A stretch of DNA of 64,000 nt from Staphylococcus hyicus (GCF_000816085.1 NZ_CP008747.1:1922001-1986000), one strand, 5' to 3'. Shown: positions 9,986 through 19,466, counted from the stretch's first letter. Made by a program: numbers and translations. Notes: generated from the sequence alone by a model not told the origin.

Positions 9986-9988
9986 GAA

Positions 9989-10021
9989 AACTGCCCCCTT
10001 TCTGAGATGAAGGGTGCAGTT
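9989..10021. terminator. Bidirectional terminator between trpS and oppA
   Basis: Arms AACTGCCCCCTT and AAGGGTGCAGTT (one mismatch) with T runs outside on the plus strand (TTTTTTT) and a shorter one on the minus strand. It serves trpS and, converging, oppA. Confidence 0.85.
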
Positions 10022-10024
10022 TTT

Positions 10025-11697
10025 TTATTTTTCTTTCTTTTTACCTGTGTCACGATCGATAGATTTATCAATATATGTGTACTTTAATGATGTATCTCCA
10101 CCAATATTATGATAACGTAGGTTTTTCACTTGTGGATTTGTCAGATGCGCTTCCCCTTTTTGATATACAGGTGCAATCGGTGCTTCATTAAGCAATAACT
10201 CTTCTGCATCTACAAGCGTTTGATTTCGTTCTTCAGGTTTTTGCAATAATTCGCCATTCGCTTTTTCAAGCATTTTATCATATTCTTTATTACTCCAACC
10301 TGTATTATTAGACGAATTACCTGTTGTCATAATATTAAGAAACGTCATTGAGTCCGGGTAATCTGGTCCCCAACCTGAAAGTGAAATTTGATAATTTCCA
10401 CTTTGTTCACGTGCAATACGTTGCTTAAACGGTAATTGTTGGATTTTAACAGTAACCCCTGGTAACGTGGTTTCAACTTGAGATTTAATAAACTCTGCTG
10501 AAATTTTAGACGCTGGAGTATCTTCTGTGTTCAACGTGAAAGTGAATTTATCTTTACCTAGTTCTTTTTTAGCTTTATTGTAATTCTCTTTAGCCTGTTT
10601 AGGGTCGTATTTCAATGGTGATTTAATTTGATCTGTAAAATCTTTGCCATTAGGTGCATCTGCAGTTCCTTTAGCAGTGAATCCATCCACTTCTTTAGAA
10701 CCGTTATTCAATACAGAATCTACATAATCTTTTTTATTGATGGCTTGCGAAAAAGCAAGTCTCATATTTTTGTTTTTAAACTCTGGGACTTCGTCTTGAT
10801 TTAATTTCAAGTAGAATGTTGAGGCAAGAAGACGTTTTTTCAATGCAGGATCCCCTTTATATTTATCCACTTGTTCTGCAGAAATTATCGTATCATCTAC
10901 TGAACCTGTATCATAAAGTGACGCTCCAGCTTGACCATCTTTTAGAACCTTATAATTGACTTTGTCTAGTTTCACAACGTCTTTATCCCAATATTTATCA
11001 TTTTTCACTAAAATAATTTTATCTTCTACAGCCCAGTCTTTAACTTTAAATGGACCATTGTACACACTTTTATCTTCAGATGTTCCATAACGTTCGCCAT
11101 ATTTTTTCACAACTTTTTCATTTTGTGGTAAATATGTAGCAAATGCGAGCATTTCTTTAAAATAAGGAATCGGTTTAGTGAGTTCAAAACGGAGAGTATG
11201 GTCGTCAATCGCTTTTACCCCTAGTTCATCCACATCTTTTTTCCCATATTAATCGCTTCTGCATTTTTTAAATCATACATAATGTACGCATATTCTGAAG
11301 CCGTATTAGGGTCAACTACACGTTTCCATCCATATTCAAAATCATGGGCAGTGACTGGATCTCCATTTGACCATTTGGCATCTTTACGTAAGTGAACCGT
11401 CCAAGTTTTACCCCCGTTCGTAATTTCAGGGTCTCCTTGTGCAACGCCCGGTTCAGCTTTATCATTTTTTCCTGCTGTGTATAAACCTTCATAAACTTGG
11501 CTAAATTTATCAAAACTTACATTATCCGTTACTTTAGCAGGGTCTAATGACGCCATATCTTGAGGAATCACTTTTCGAAACACTTGCCCTTTTTCATCAT
11601 AAATCCCTTCAGCATTACCGCATGCAGATAATACAATAACTGAACTCATGATTGCCACGAGTAGTTTGACTTTATGTTTTGCGATTTTCAATTGCAT
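10025..11697 (-). pseudogene. oppA: Oligopeptide-binding lipoprotein OppA, frameshifted
   Basis: Substrate-binding protein of an ABC oligopeptide importer (SBP family 5). The N-terminal part (11221-11697) has a lipoprotein signal with lipobox LSAC at residues 23-26 (Cys26 lipidated) and the family start QVFRKVIPQDMASLDPAK. The frame then stops at TAG within a few codons of a six-A run (minus strand, 11242-11237). The second part (10025-11233) continues the same protein at DELGVKAIDDHTLRFEL, so a seventh A would restore about 557 residues, a normal length. As written the gene encodes only a lipidated 158-residue stub. It is last in the opp operon, 17 bases after oppF. Sequencing error in a homopolymer, phase variation and true loss are all possible. 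Confidence 0.88.
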
Positions 11698-11714
11698 TTC
11701 CCCCTTCCTTTGTT

Positions 11715-12653
11715 TTATACATGTAAACCGTTATTTTGAGTGAATTCTTGAAACTCTTCTTCTGTCGCAAGGACGTAATGATTGGGTGTAAATGCTTTTA
11801 ATGTTCTAGGTACATCCGGGTTTTTTTCGCCTTCATACGCAAATCGTTTTCGCGAACGTTCGCTATCAGGGTCTGGTTGTGGCACTGCAGAGAGCAATGA
11901 TTTTGTATAGGGATGTAGTGGTTGATTGTAAATCTCATCTGCCGGTCCAAGTTCCACGATTTTCCCCAAATGCATAACCGCTATACGATCTGAAATGTAT
12001 TTCACCATGGAAAGATCATGCGCAATAAATAAAAATGTAATATTGCGTTCGCGTTGTAGCTTTTGCATTAAATTTACAACCTGTGCTTGAATGGATACAT
12101 CCAATGCCGATATCGGTTCGTCTGCAATAATAAATTCTGGTTCAACAGCTAAGGCACGCGCAATACCGATTCGTTGACGTTGTCCTCCTGAGAACTCGTG
12201 CGGATATCGATTGGCATGACTCTTACGTAAGCCTACCGTTTCAAGTAAGTCGTATACACGCTTTTTTCTGTCTTTTTTATCTTTTGCAAGTCCATGAATA
12301 TCTATACCTTCTGCGACAATATCCATGACTTTGAGCCTTGGGTTGAGCGACGCATAGGGATCTTGGAAAATCATTTGGATTTTTTTATTAAACTTAAGTA
12401 AGTCTTTTCTTTTTTTAATACTTTGTATGTTAACCCCTTCGTAAAGCACCTGACCGTCTGTGACATCATTTAATTTAATTATCGCTTTTCCTGTTGTAGA
12501 TTTACCTGATCCTGATTCACCAACAAGTCCAAACGTTTCCCCTTTATAAATATCAAATGAAATATCATCAATTGCCCGCACTTCATTTCGTTTACCTTGG
12601 TTAAAATATTGTTTTAAGTGTTTAACTTCTACTAAGACCTCTTTTTCCACCAT
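11715..12653 (-). CDS. oppF: Oligopeptide ABC transporter ATPase OppF
   Basis: One of two ATPases powering the Opp importer; membrane-associated cytosolic subunit of 312 residues. Walker A GESGSGKST is near residues 45-53, the signature SGGQRQRIGIARAL near 155, Walker B FIIADEP follows. The C-terminal extension PLHPYTKSLLSAVPQPDP is the OppF/DppF-type iron-sulfur or oligopeptide extension region. ATG overlaps the oppD stop (TAATG at 12651-12655). In staphylococci this is the Opp3 locus between trpS and fabF, the importer linked to peptide nutrition. Confidence 0.94.
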   Translation of the reverse strand: MVEKEVLVEVKHLKQYFNQGKRNEVRAIDDISFDIYKGETFGLVGESGSGKSTTGKAIIKLNDVTDGQVLYEGVNIQSIKKRKDLLKFNKKIQMIFQDPYASLNPRLKVMDIVAEGIDIHGLAKDKKDRKKRVYDLLETVGLRKSHANRYPHEFSGGQRQRIGIARALAVEPEFIIADEPISALDVSIQAQVVNLMQKLQRERNITFLFIAHDLSMVKYISDRIAVMHLGKIVELGPADEIYNQPLHPYTKSLLSAVPQPDPDSERSRKRFAYEGEKNPDVPRTLKAFTPNHYVLATEEEFQEFTQNNGLHV

Positions 12654-13726
12654 TAAAACGACACCCTTTCTACACGTTCTGGTTTCGCAAAATTATTTGG
12701 CATAGGACGTTGTTTGCGCTTCACTAACTCTGGTGGATCTACTTTTGGTGCACGTTCATCTAACAACCATGAACGAACATAATGTGTAGGTGACACACGG
12801 TACCATGGTGGTGCTTCTTTAAAATCTATAGCTAACGCATACTCACTACGAGCAGCAAATGCATCGCCTTTTGGTGGATGAACTAAATCCGGTGGCGAGC
12901 CTGGAATTGCACGTAACGCTGTTGAGCCCTCTGTTTCCAAATCAGGCATTGATGATAGTAATCCCCACGTATACGGATGTTTCGGATCATAAAATATTTC
13001 ATCCACATCTCCCGTTTCTATCATTTGGCCACCGTACATGACTGCAACACGATCAGCAACATTTGCAACGACCCCTAAATCATGGGTAATAAATATAATT
13101 GATGTATCAATCTTTTGTTGAAGCTCTTTCATTAAATCTAAAATTTGTGCTTGCATTGTTACGTCTAAAGCCGTTGTCGGTTCATCCGCAATTAGAATCT
13201 TCGGTTCACACGCAAGTGCTAATGCAATGACAATACGTTGACGTTGTCCTCCAGAAAATTGATGTGGATACGCATTGAATCGTTCTTTAACACGTTTCAA
13301 ACCTACTAGCTCTAACAATTCGATGGCTCGTTTTTTCGCATCCGTCTTATTCAGTCCAATATGTTTCATAATAGGTTCCATTACCTGTTTTCCTATTTTC
13401 ATGGTAGGATTTAAAGACGTCATTGGGTCTTGGAAAATCATCGAGATTTCCTTCCCCCGTAATTTCATTAGTTCTTTTTCTGACTTTTGGGTTAAGTCTT
13501 CGCCATTGAACATAATACTGCCTTGCTTAATACGCCCTGACTTTCCTTGGAACAATTTCGTAATGGCTTTTGTCGTTACAGATTTACCTGAACCTGACTC
13601 ACCTACAATCGCTAACGTTTCCCCTTTGTTTAAATAAAAATCTACACCGCGTACAGCTTGCACTTCCCCAACTTCGATATCAAAAGAGACATGCAAGTCA
13701 TTTACTTCAATTACACGTTCTGACAT
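12653..13726 (-). CDS. oppD: Oligopeptide ABC transporter ATPase OppD
   Basis: ATPase partner of OppF, 357 residues. Walker A GESGSGKS is near residues 40-47, the ABC signature SGGQRQRIVIALAL near 160 and Walker B ILIADEPT after it. The OppD-type C-terminal region is present (HPYTWGLLSSMPDLET, AIPGSPPDLVHPPKGDAFAARSEYA), but the cysteines that many OppD/DppD proteins carry in this segment (CPFAPRC) are replaced by alanine and other residues. RBS AGGAGG precedes the ATG, 14 bases after oppC. Confidence 0.94.
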   Translation of the reverse strand: MSERVIEVNDLHVSFDIEVGEVQAVRGVDFYLNKGETLAIVGESGSGKSVTTKAITKLFQGKSGRIKQGSIMFNGEDLTQKSEKELMKLRGKEISMIFQDPMTSLNPTMKIGKQVMEPIMKHIGLNKTDAKKRAIELLELVGLKRVKERFNAYPHQFSGGQRQRIVIALALACEPKILIADEPTTALDVTMQAQILDLMKELQQKIDTSIIFITHDLGVVANVADRVAVMYGGQMIETGDVDEIFYDPKHPYTWGLLSSMPDLETEGSTALRAIPGSPPDLVHPPKGDAFAARSEYALAIDFKEAPPWYRVSPTHYVRSWLLDERAPKVDPPELVKRKQRPMPNNFAKPERVERVSF

Positions 13727-13740
13727 TGGTCATACCTCCT

Positions 13741-14802
13741 TTATTTTCGCATTTTAGGGTCAAATGCATCTCGTAAACCGTCACTAAATAGATAGAAAAA
13801 TAGAATTAATAAACTTAATATGAAAGCCGGAATAAATAATTGGTGTGGATGAATTAATAACATCGCACGTCCCTCATTCACCAGTGATCCTAATGACGTT
13901 TGAGGTGCTGGTACACCAATACCAATAAAACTTAAGAATGCCTCGAAGAAAATTGCGTTTGGCACTGTAAACATAGACGTTACGATAATCGCGCCTAACG
14001 TATTAGGTAAGATATGCTTAAAAATAAGTTTTAAATTTGATGTCCCTAAAGTACGTGAAGCTAAAACAAATTCCTGATTTTTTAATTTTAAAAATTCTCC
14101 ACGTACAACACGGCTCATCCCAATCCATCCTGTAATTGCCATCGCCAAAATAATTGTCCAAATTGATGGTTCAAATATTAATACGAATAAAATCACAACG
14201 ATAAGTGTTGGAATAGATGAAATAATTTCGATAACACGTTGCATAAAGTCATCAATCCGACCACCAAAATAACCAGAAATCGCACCGTATATTACGCCAA
14301 TAAATATGTCTAACAATGCTGCTACTAAACCAATAAATAATGAGACTTGTGCGCCTTGCCACGTTCTAGTCCAAATATCACGTCCAAGTTGATCAGTACC
14401 AAACCAAAAATTTTGTTTCACATGTGCTTTGTCATATGCGTTACCATCTACACCTTCACCGTCAAAGGGTAAAAAGGGGATTTGATCTAGTACAGCAATT
14501 TTTGGTGGTAAATTACGTCGTTCAACATCTTGCTCAGCATAGTCATGAGTACTAATTAACGGACCTACAATCGCCAATATTAATATGATGATGAGTCCAA
14601 TCATGCCCACTACTGCTAATTTATTACGTGTTAATTGAGACCATGCATCTTGCCAAAATGTACGTCCTTCTCTTTGGAAATCTTGCTCGCTACTGTCAGG
14701 TGCGCCTGTACGTATAAAATCTTCATGCATAATCCCCGACGTTTGAGCTACAGTTGCACCTGAATGGTCATCTCTAGGTAAAGTTCGCTCTTCTTTCGTC
14801 AT
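13741..14802 (-). CDS. oppC: Oligopeptide ABC transporter permease OppC
   Basis: Inner-membrane permease (BPD_transp_1 family) of 353 residues. A hydrophilic N-terminal tail of about 65 residues is followed by one transmembrane segment (VVGMIGLIIILILAIVGPLI), a loop of about 70 residues and then the permease domain with five more segments. The EAA-type cytoplasmic loop is seen as FVLASRTLGTSNLKLIFKHILPN. Its start codon overlaps the oppB stop by one base (TAATG), so the permease pair is translationally coupled. Confidence 0.94.
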   Translation of the reverse strand: MTKEERTLPRDDHSGATVAQTSGIMHEDFIRTGAPDSSEQDFQREGRTFWQDAWSQLTRNKLAVVGMIGLIIILILAIVGPLISTHDYAEQDVERRNLPPKIAVLDQIPFLPFDGEGVDGNAYDKAHVKQNFWFGTDQLGRDIWTRTWQGAQVSLFIGLVAALLDIFIGVIYGAISGYFGGRIDDFMQRVIEIISSIPTLIVVILFVLIFEPSIWTIILAMAITGWIGMSRVVRGEFLKLKNQEFVLASRTLGTSNLKLIFKHILPNTLGAIIVTSMFTVPNAIFFEAFLSFIGIGVPAPQTSLGSLVNEGRAMLLIHPHQLFIPAFILSLLILFFYLFSDGLRDAFDPKMRK

Positions 14803-15728
14803 TACTTTTTACCCCCTTGTAAACGAATTCTAGGATCGATTAGGCCATATAGAATGTCGACGATAAAAATAGACACGATGAATAATGTACTAAATAATAG
14901 TGTAATTGCCATAATCACCGAAAAGTCATTCGTCGTAATCGAACGTACGAATTGGTCCCCTAATCCAGGCACACCGAAGATGTTCTCGATTGTCAGTGTC
15001 CCTGTTAAAATACTTGCCAACATTGGAACTAAAATAGTAATGACGGGTATCAAAGCATTGCGTAGCGCATGACCAAATAACACGCGTTGTGTTGAGTTCC
15101 CTTTTGCTCGAGCCAGTAATATGTAATCCGAACTCAACACTTCAATCATTTCAGCACGAATGTAGCGTGCAACTGTAGCCACAACAACTGCTGAAAGGGC
15201 TAGTGACGGTAATATCGCTGTAGAAATACCTTCCCACCCTGCAACTGGAAACCATTGTAATCGTACAGCAAATACATACTGTAATAATACAGCTAATACG
15301 AATGATGGAACCGAAATCGCAATAACAGAAATAAAGGTGGCAAGATAGTCAACCCAGGTATTTTGCCGAGTTGCTGCTACGACACCGAGCAACAACCCTA
15401 ATATGACACCAATAATCATTGAAAAGAGTCCCATTTGAAATGATGGAACAAGTCTTGGTTTAATTAAATCCCAAACCGGTTGGTTGTCATATTGGAACGA
15501 ATTACCAAAATCACCTTTGACGACATTAGCCATATAATTTCCATATTGAATTGGTAATGGATCATTTAACCCATACTTTTCGTTTAACATTGTTTTTTGC
15601 TCTTCACTCAACTTTTCGTCGTTAAACGGTGATCCGGGCATCAATTTCATAAGGAAAAATGTGATTGAAATAATAATAAATAGTGATATCACCATGTATA
15701 ACAATCGCTTAATCGTATATCTAAGCAT
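14802..15728 (-). CDS. oppB: Oligopeptide ABC transporter permease OppB
   Basis: First gene of the opp operon and permease partner of OppC; 308 residues from the ATG at 15726-15728, which follows AAGGGGG. An upstream in-frame extension of 24 codons lacks an RBS and would cover the operator. The N-terminal MLRYTIKRLLYMVISLFIIISITFFLM is the typical first helix of the family; the EAA loop reads YILLARAKGNSTQRVLFGHALRNALIP. A CodY-type box and a promoter lie just upstream. Confidence 0.95.
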   Translation of the reverse strand: MLRYTIKRLLYMVISLFIIISITFFLMKLMPGSPFNDEKLSEEQKTMLNEKYGLNDPLPIQYGNYMANVVKGDFGNSFQYDNQPVWDLIKPRLVPSFQMGLFSMIIGVILGLLLGVVAATRQNTWVDYLATFISVIAISVPSFVLAVLLQYVFAVRLQWFPVAGWEGISTAILPSLALSAVVVATVARYIRAEMIEVLSSDYILLARAKGNSTQRVLFGHALRNALIPVITILVPMLASILTGTLTIENIFGVPGLGDQFVRSITTNDFSVIMAITLLFSTLFIVSIFIVDILYGLIDPRIRLQGGKK

Positions 15729-15767
15729 CAAACATACCCCCTTGTGTGTAATTAACATTCCCTTCAA

Positions 15768-15782
15768 AATTTTCAGAAATAT
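15768..15782. promoter_or_regulatory. CodY-type box at the opp operon
   Basis: AATTTTCAGAAATAT matches the CodY consensus AATTTTCWGAAAATT at 13 of 15 positions. It lies immediately downstream of the -10 hexamer, over the expected transcription start, a good repression position. CodY (GTP and branched-chain amino acid sensor) represses peptide uptake in rich medium in S. aureus; the match here is by eye. Confidence 0.8.
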
Positions 15783-15789
15783 TAACAAT

Positions 15790-15819
15790 ATTATAATCAC
15801 AAGGGTGCAAATTAATCAA
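15790..15819 (-). promoter_or_regulatory. Promoter of the opp operon
   Basis: Minus strand: -35 TTGATT (15819-15814), 18-base spacer, -10 TATAAT (15795-15790). Start near 15783, at the edge of the CodY box. The leader is about 55 bases. Confidence 0.7.
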
Positions 15820-15918
15820 TATCATTTCAATTTACAGTGATAAAGCATTTTACATGAAATAGCTTTATATCAAGATATTATTTCAAGAAAAAAATAATTT
15901 ATGTTGAACTAAAAATGC

Positions 15919-15947
15919 TTCAAATTCATAGAGCGGTAGGTTACAAT
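15919..15947 (+). promoter_or_regulatory. Promoter of the DUF3899-type gene
   Basis: -35 TTCAAA (15919-15924), 17-base spacer, -10 TACAAT (15942-15947). Its start near 15954 falls after the more upstream ATG at 15915, which therefore could not be used from this promoter. Confidence 0.5.
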
Positions 15948-15977
15948 AATCTAAAACAATGCGTAAGGAATGAAGTT

Positions 15978-16358
15978 ATGTCACATCTACCTCAACGATC
16001 TTGGGTTTATATTCTCATGACCCCATTATGTACCATCGTCTCTTGGTTGTTTAGTCTACATACATGGACCCACTTTATTAATTTATTTTTTACTTTTTCT
16101 ATTATTTTTGCGATTTTATTATTTACACTTTTAGTCATTCAAGAAGGCATCTTAGATGTCACTAGCTATGGCTTTAGACGTTTTAAATATCAAATGATGC
16201 GTAAAAAAGATAAAGATCGTTACGAATCCGATTCATTTTTTAATCCCAAACAACCTAAAAAATCAGAATATGTTGTACAGTCATGGATTAAGCCTGCCTT
16301 ATATGTACATGTATTCTATATTTTGCTTTCCTTTGTACTTGCATTTACAACCTATTAG
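15978..16358 (+). CDS. Small membrane protein, probable DUF3899 family
   Basis: A 126-residue integral membrane protein with two adjacent N-terminal hydrophobic segments (ILMTPLCTIVSWLF; INLFFTFSIIFAILLFTLLVI), a basic cytoplasmic loop (GFRRFKYQMMRKKDKDR) and a third C-terminal segment (YVHVFYILLSFVLAFTTY). The pattern of three helices with a GxxD..SYGFRRF loop resembles DUF3899. Start chosen at 15978 because AAGGAA lies 7 bases upstream; the ATG at 15915 has no RBS. It is a single gene between opp and fabF, as in S. aureus. Function unknown. Confidence 0.75.
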   Translation: MSHLPQRSWVYILMTPLCTIVSWLFSLHTWTHFINLFFTFSIIFAILLFTLLVIQEGILDVTSYGFRRFKYQMMRKKDKDRYESDSFFNPKQPKKSEYVVQSWIKPALYVHVFYILLSFVLAFTTY

Positions 16359-16380
16359 TCATACATTTTTCTGTATACAC

Positions 16381-16420
16381 AAAACACAGATGTCTTTACT
16401 AAAAGAACATCTGTGTTTTA
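16381..16420 (+). terminator. Terminator after the DUF3899-type gene
   Basis: Perfect arms AAAACACAGATGT and ACATCTGTGTTTT around a short T/A-rich centre, then ATTTTTTT. The A-rich side could also terminate minus-strand transcripts. Confidence 0.9.
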
Positions 16421-16743
16421 TTTTTTTCGTCATGTGAATATCGAATGATGTACTATCTAATCATCCATTTCTTAAAAAGTCATGTTTGTTGACTTGTTTT
16501 TCGTTGTGACGCTTTTCTACTATTATATAGTCATAAGAATAGTACGACATAAAACATAGGTATACTTTGTATACACGTGGCACACAAGTCTGTATATTTA
16601 GTCATGTTCATACATCACGCGATGTATCTGTAACATAGTGGATTTTATACATATGATCTTTACTATTTAAAAGCGTATCGTTACCTAATGAGTTATGGTC
16701 GTTTGCGATATTTCAGAGCATACACCTGGCACATGGGCTACAC
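16421..16743. other. Gene-free 320-base stretch before fabF terminator
   Basis: No open frame with an RBS is visible. It contains a GTATAC-TTT-GTATAC repeat near 16570, an ACATC-ACGC-GATGT hairpin near 16612 and a promoter-like TTGTGA-N16-TATAGT pair pointing right near 16514. A strong hairpin ends it at 16745-16780. It could hold a small RNA; see findings. Confidence 0.4.
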
Positions 16744-16744
16744 A

Positions 16745-16780
16745 AAAAGGAGTGTGCACGTCGTGTGCAACACTCCTTTT
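16745..16780. terminator. Terminator after fabF
   Basis: Long hairpin: outer arms AAAAGGAGTGT and ACACTCCTTTT, inner arms GCAC and GTGC. The minus strand has five T after the stem, fitting the end of fabH-fabF; the plus strand has TTTT then CC, so it may work in both directions. Confidence 0.88.
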
Positions 16781-16800
16781 CCACTAAAATGAAAGTATGA

Positions 16801-18045
16801 TTATTCATCATATTTTTTAAATATTAATACTGCGTTATGACCACCAAAACCTAAACTATTACTCATCGCATAGTTAATTTCACAATCAACGGCTTTGTTA
16901 GGTGTAATATCTAAATCAATTTCAGGATCATTTTTCTCTACATGAATTGTTGGGGCAATCTTTTTATCCCTAATAGAAAGTACTGAGAAAATTGCTTCAA
17001 CGCCACCAGTAGCACCAAGTAAATGACCTGTCATTGACTTTGTTGAACTAATTTTTAGTTGTTTCGCTGCTTCACCAAATGTATTTTTAATGGCTTTAAT
17101 TTCAAACAAGTCACCTACTGGTGTACTTGTACCGTGCGCATTCAAATATTGAATATCGCTAGGTTCAATTCCTGCATCTTTTATGGCCGCTTCCATAGCA
17201 CGAGAACCACCTTCACCATCAGGACCTGGCGCAGTAATATGATGTGCATCACCAGTAGAACCGTAACCAACAATTTCAGCATAAATTTTAGCACCGCGGG
17301 CTTTTGCAGATTCAAGTGATTCTAAAATAAGAATACCTGCGCCTTCACCCATAACAAAACCATCGCGACCTTCTTGGAATGGACGACACGCTGTTTCAAT
17401 ATCGTCATTTGTAGATAAAGCACGACTCGCACTGAATCCTGCAATTGCCATATGCGTAATCGGTGCCTCTGTACCGCCTGCTATCATCGCATCTGCATCG
17501 CCACGTTCAATAAATTTAAAAGCTTCACCGATAGAATTTGTCGCGGTCGCACATGCTGTGACAGTCGCACCATTCGGACCTTTAGCCCCTAAATCGATAG
17601 ATACTTGACCAGTCGCCATATCCGGGATAAGCATTGGCACGAAAAACGGGCTCACACGACGTGGTCCTTTTTTCTTTAATAAATCATAGGCTTCTTCAAA
17701 TGTTTCCATTCCGCCAATACCAGAACCGATCCAAACCCCAACTCTGTCTGCATTAGATTCATCAATCGTTAACCCTGAATCTTTTAAAGCTTCCCTAGCG
17801 GCAACAACAGCATATTGCGTAAAACGAGACATCTTTCTAGTCTCTTTTTTCGTGATATGATCTTCTATATTAAAGTCTTTTAATTCTCCACCAATATGAA
17901 CATTATAAGGTTCTGTATCGATACGTGTAATTTTATCAATACCGTTGACACCCTTTAAAGCATTGTCCCACATCGTAGGTACGTCATTTCCAATTGGCGA
18001 TAATGCACCTAAACCAGTAACTACGACACGTTGTTTTTTAGTCAT
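16801..18045 (-). CDS. fabF: 3-oxoacyl-[acyl-carrier-protein] synthase II
   Basis: Elongating condensing enzyme of type II fatty acid synthesis: condenses acyl-ACP with malonyl-ACP. 414 residues, as usual. Catalytic triad Cys165 (TACAT), His304 ([11 protein letters not shown]) and His341 (GHLLGATGG) is complete. The gene follows fabH by 16 bases with RBS GAGGAGG and shares its FapR-controlled promoter. It is the target of platensimycin-type inhibitors, known for the family. Confidence 0.97.
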   Translation of the reverse strand: MTKKQRVVVTGLGALSPIGNDVPTMWDNALKGVNGIDKITRIDTEPYNVHIGGELKDFNIEDHITKKETRKMSRFTQYAVVAAREALKDSGLTIDESNADRVGVWIGSGIGGMETFEEAYDLLKKKGPRRVSPFFVPMLIPDMATGQVSIDLGAKGPNGATVTACATATNSIGEAFKFIERGDADAMIAGGTEAPITHMAIAGFSASRALSTNDDIETACRPFQEGRDGFVMGEGAGILILESLESAKARGAKIYAEIVGYGSTGDAHHITAPGPDGEGGSRAMEAAIKDAGIEPSDIQYLNAHGTSTPVGDLFEIKAIKNTFGEAAKQLKISSTKSMTGHLLGATGGVEAIFSVLSIRDKKIAPTIHVEKNDPEIDLDITPNKAVDCEINYAMSNSLGFGGHNAVLIFKKYDE

Positions 18046-18061
18046 TTATGTTCCTCCTCTA

Positions 18062-19003
18062 CTATTTTCCCCATCGAATTACTAGTGAGCCCCAAGTTAG
18101 TCCGCCGCCAAAACCGACTAACACGAGCACATCATCGTCTTTAATTCGACCAGCTTTTAATTCTTCAGAAATACTCAATGGAATGGATGCCGCTGAAGTG
18201 TTACCATATTTATCGACCGATACACTCATTTTTTCTTTCGGAATATTTAACCTTTGACGCGCCGATTCCATAATACGAATATTCGCTTGATGTGGCACGA
18301 ATAAATCAATATCATCCGGAGTCAAATTGGCTTTTTCAACTACACGTAATGAGGAATCTCCCATAATACGTACAGCAAATTTAAACACTTCTCGTCCATT
18401 CATTCTAATATAATCTGTTTCTTGATCTTGGTAGAGGTATTTCCCACCAACACCGTCAGAACCTAGTTCATAACTTAGAATACCACGGTTAGCAGACACT
18501 TCGCCAATAATAGCCGCTCCAGCACCATCTCCAAATAAAATAGCTGTAGAACGATCATCTAAATCTGTAATCCCAGATAAACGATCCGCACCTACAACAA
18601 GCACATTTTTGTAATCTCCTGATAATATAAATGCTCTTGCTGTTACAATACCATACATGAAACCTGTACAAGCTGCGAGTTGATCCACAGAAGCTACTTT
18701 ATTTAAACCTAATCGATGTTGTAACATATTAGCAACGGTTGGAAAGCGATGATCACCGCTAGATGTTGCTACTATAACCATGTCGATATCTTCTTTATCT
18801 ATACCCGCATCTTCAATAGCACGTACACTTGCTTCATATGCTAAATCTGACGTTTTCTCGTCATCATTTGCCCATCTTCGTTCTTTAATCCCAGTCATTT
18901 GGGAAATCCATTCATCTGATGTATCAAGGTATGATTCAAAGTGTGCATTATCTACAACGCGTTCTGGTGCATACGCCCCAAATCCTTTAATACCTACATT
19001 CAT
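18062..19003 (-). CDS. fabH: 3-oxoacyl-[acyl-carrier-protein] synthase III
   Basis: Initiates fatty acid synthesis by condensing acetyl-CoA or branched acyl-CoA primers with malonyl-ACP; in staphylococci its primer choice sets the iso/anteiso branched profile. 313 residues. Catalytic Cys112 (AACTGFMYG), His238 (VPHQANIR) and Asn268 (GNTSAAS) are all present. First gene of fabH-fabF, with RBS AAGAAGGTG. A FapR-type operator overlaps its promoter, so the pair should respond to malonyl-CoA. Confidence 0.97.
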   Translation of the reverse strand: MNVGIKGFGAYAPERVVDNAHFESYLDTSDEWISQMTGIKERRWANDDEKTSDLAYEASVRAIEDAGIDKEDIDMVIVATSSGDHRFPTVANMLQHRLGLNKVASVDQLAACTGFMYGIVTARAFILSGDYKNVLVVGADRLSGITDLDDRSTAILFGDGAGAAIIGEVSANRGILSYELGSDGVGGKYLYQDQETDYIRMNGREVFKFAVRIMGDSSLRVVEKANLTPDDIDLFVPHQANIRIMESARQRLNIPKEKMSVSVDKYGNTSAASIPLSISEELKAGRIKDDDVLVLVGFGGGLTWGSLVIRWGK

Positions 19004-19029
19004 GGTTTGAACACCTTCTTCATATATTT

Positions 19030-19046
19030 TTAATACCAGGTATTAA
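19030..19046. promoter_or_regulatory. FapR operator upstream of fabH
   Basis: TTAATACCAGGTATTAA is a perfect 17-base palindrome centred on A19038 and fits the FapR core (ACCTGGT/ACCAGGT inside TTAGTACC-type arms). It lies just downstream of a minus-strand TTGTCT/TAAATT promoter pair. FapR represses fatty acid synthesis genes and releases DNA on malonyl-CoA. Confidence 0.92.
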
Positions 19047-19092
19047 TTTACCATAATGACATTAAAAAAGACAAGTCTAACACTATCACGAC

Positions 19093-19121
19093 TATACAAA
19101 ATAAACTCAGACACTTATAAT
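19093..19121 (+). promoter_or_regulatory. Promoter of the yjzD-like gene
   Basis: -35 TATACA (19093-19098), 17-base spacer, -10 TATAAT (19116-19121), followed by a short leader with GGAGG. Confidence 0.6.
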
Positions 19122-19153
19122 GGAACTATCAGTATAAATGGAGGCATATCGTA

Positions 19154-19354
19154 ATGAAATACTTCTTTACATTTTTTTGGGCGGTACTCTTATTAGAGAT
19201 GGTTAATTTCGTACTTAATAGTCTAAATGGTGGTGGACCTATTAACTTTATTGCACCACTTATTTTAGCTGTATTGATGGTAATCATCGTCGTATTAATC
19301 GATATTGCAATTAAACCTGATACATACCATCCAGCTAAAGATAATCAAAAGTAA
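19154..19354 (+). CDS. YjzD/DUF2929 family small membrane protein
   Basis: 66 residues with two hydrophobic segments (YFFTFFWAVLLLEMVNFVL; FIAPLILAVLMVIIVVLIDIAI) separated by NSLNGGGPIN, and a short hydrophilic tail. This is the DUF2929 pattern, and the position divergent from fabH is where yjzD lies beside fabHA in Bacillus. RBS GGAGG is present, own promoter at 19093-19121, terminator at 19427. Function unknown. Confidence 0.82.
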   Translation: MKYFFTFFWAVLLLEMVNFVLNSLNGGGPINFIAPLILAVLMVIIVVLIDIAIKPDTYHPAKDNQK

Positions 19355-19426
19355 TATTTACTATCTCTTTAATGATTTCAATGTAAATTTGTGTAGTTGT
19401 ATGATTGAAATGCCACGCTACACACA

Positions 19427-19466
19427 AAAACCTTCAAAATTCATGACGATGAATTTTGAAGGTTTT
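19427..19466. terminator. Bidirectional terminator, CCTTCAAA hairpin copy 1
   Basis: Perfect 18-base arms starting AAAACCTTCAAA around the loop GACG, with T runs on both strands. It serves yjzD and clpB, which converge here. It belongs to a hairpin family also found at 25132, 25741 and 46250. Confidence 0.9.

Noticed and set aside
13275..13637. 120-codon frame antisense to oppD
   Set aside because: Lies entirely within a clearly conserved ABC ATPase gene on the other strand and has no RBS or domain; a shadow frame.
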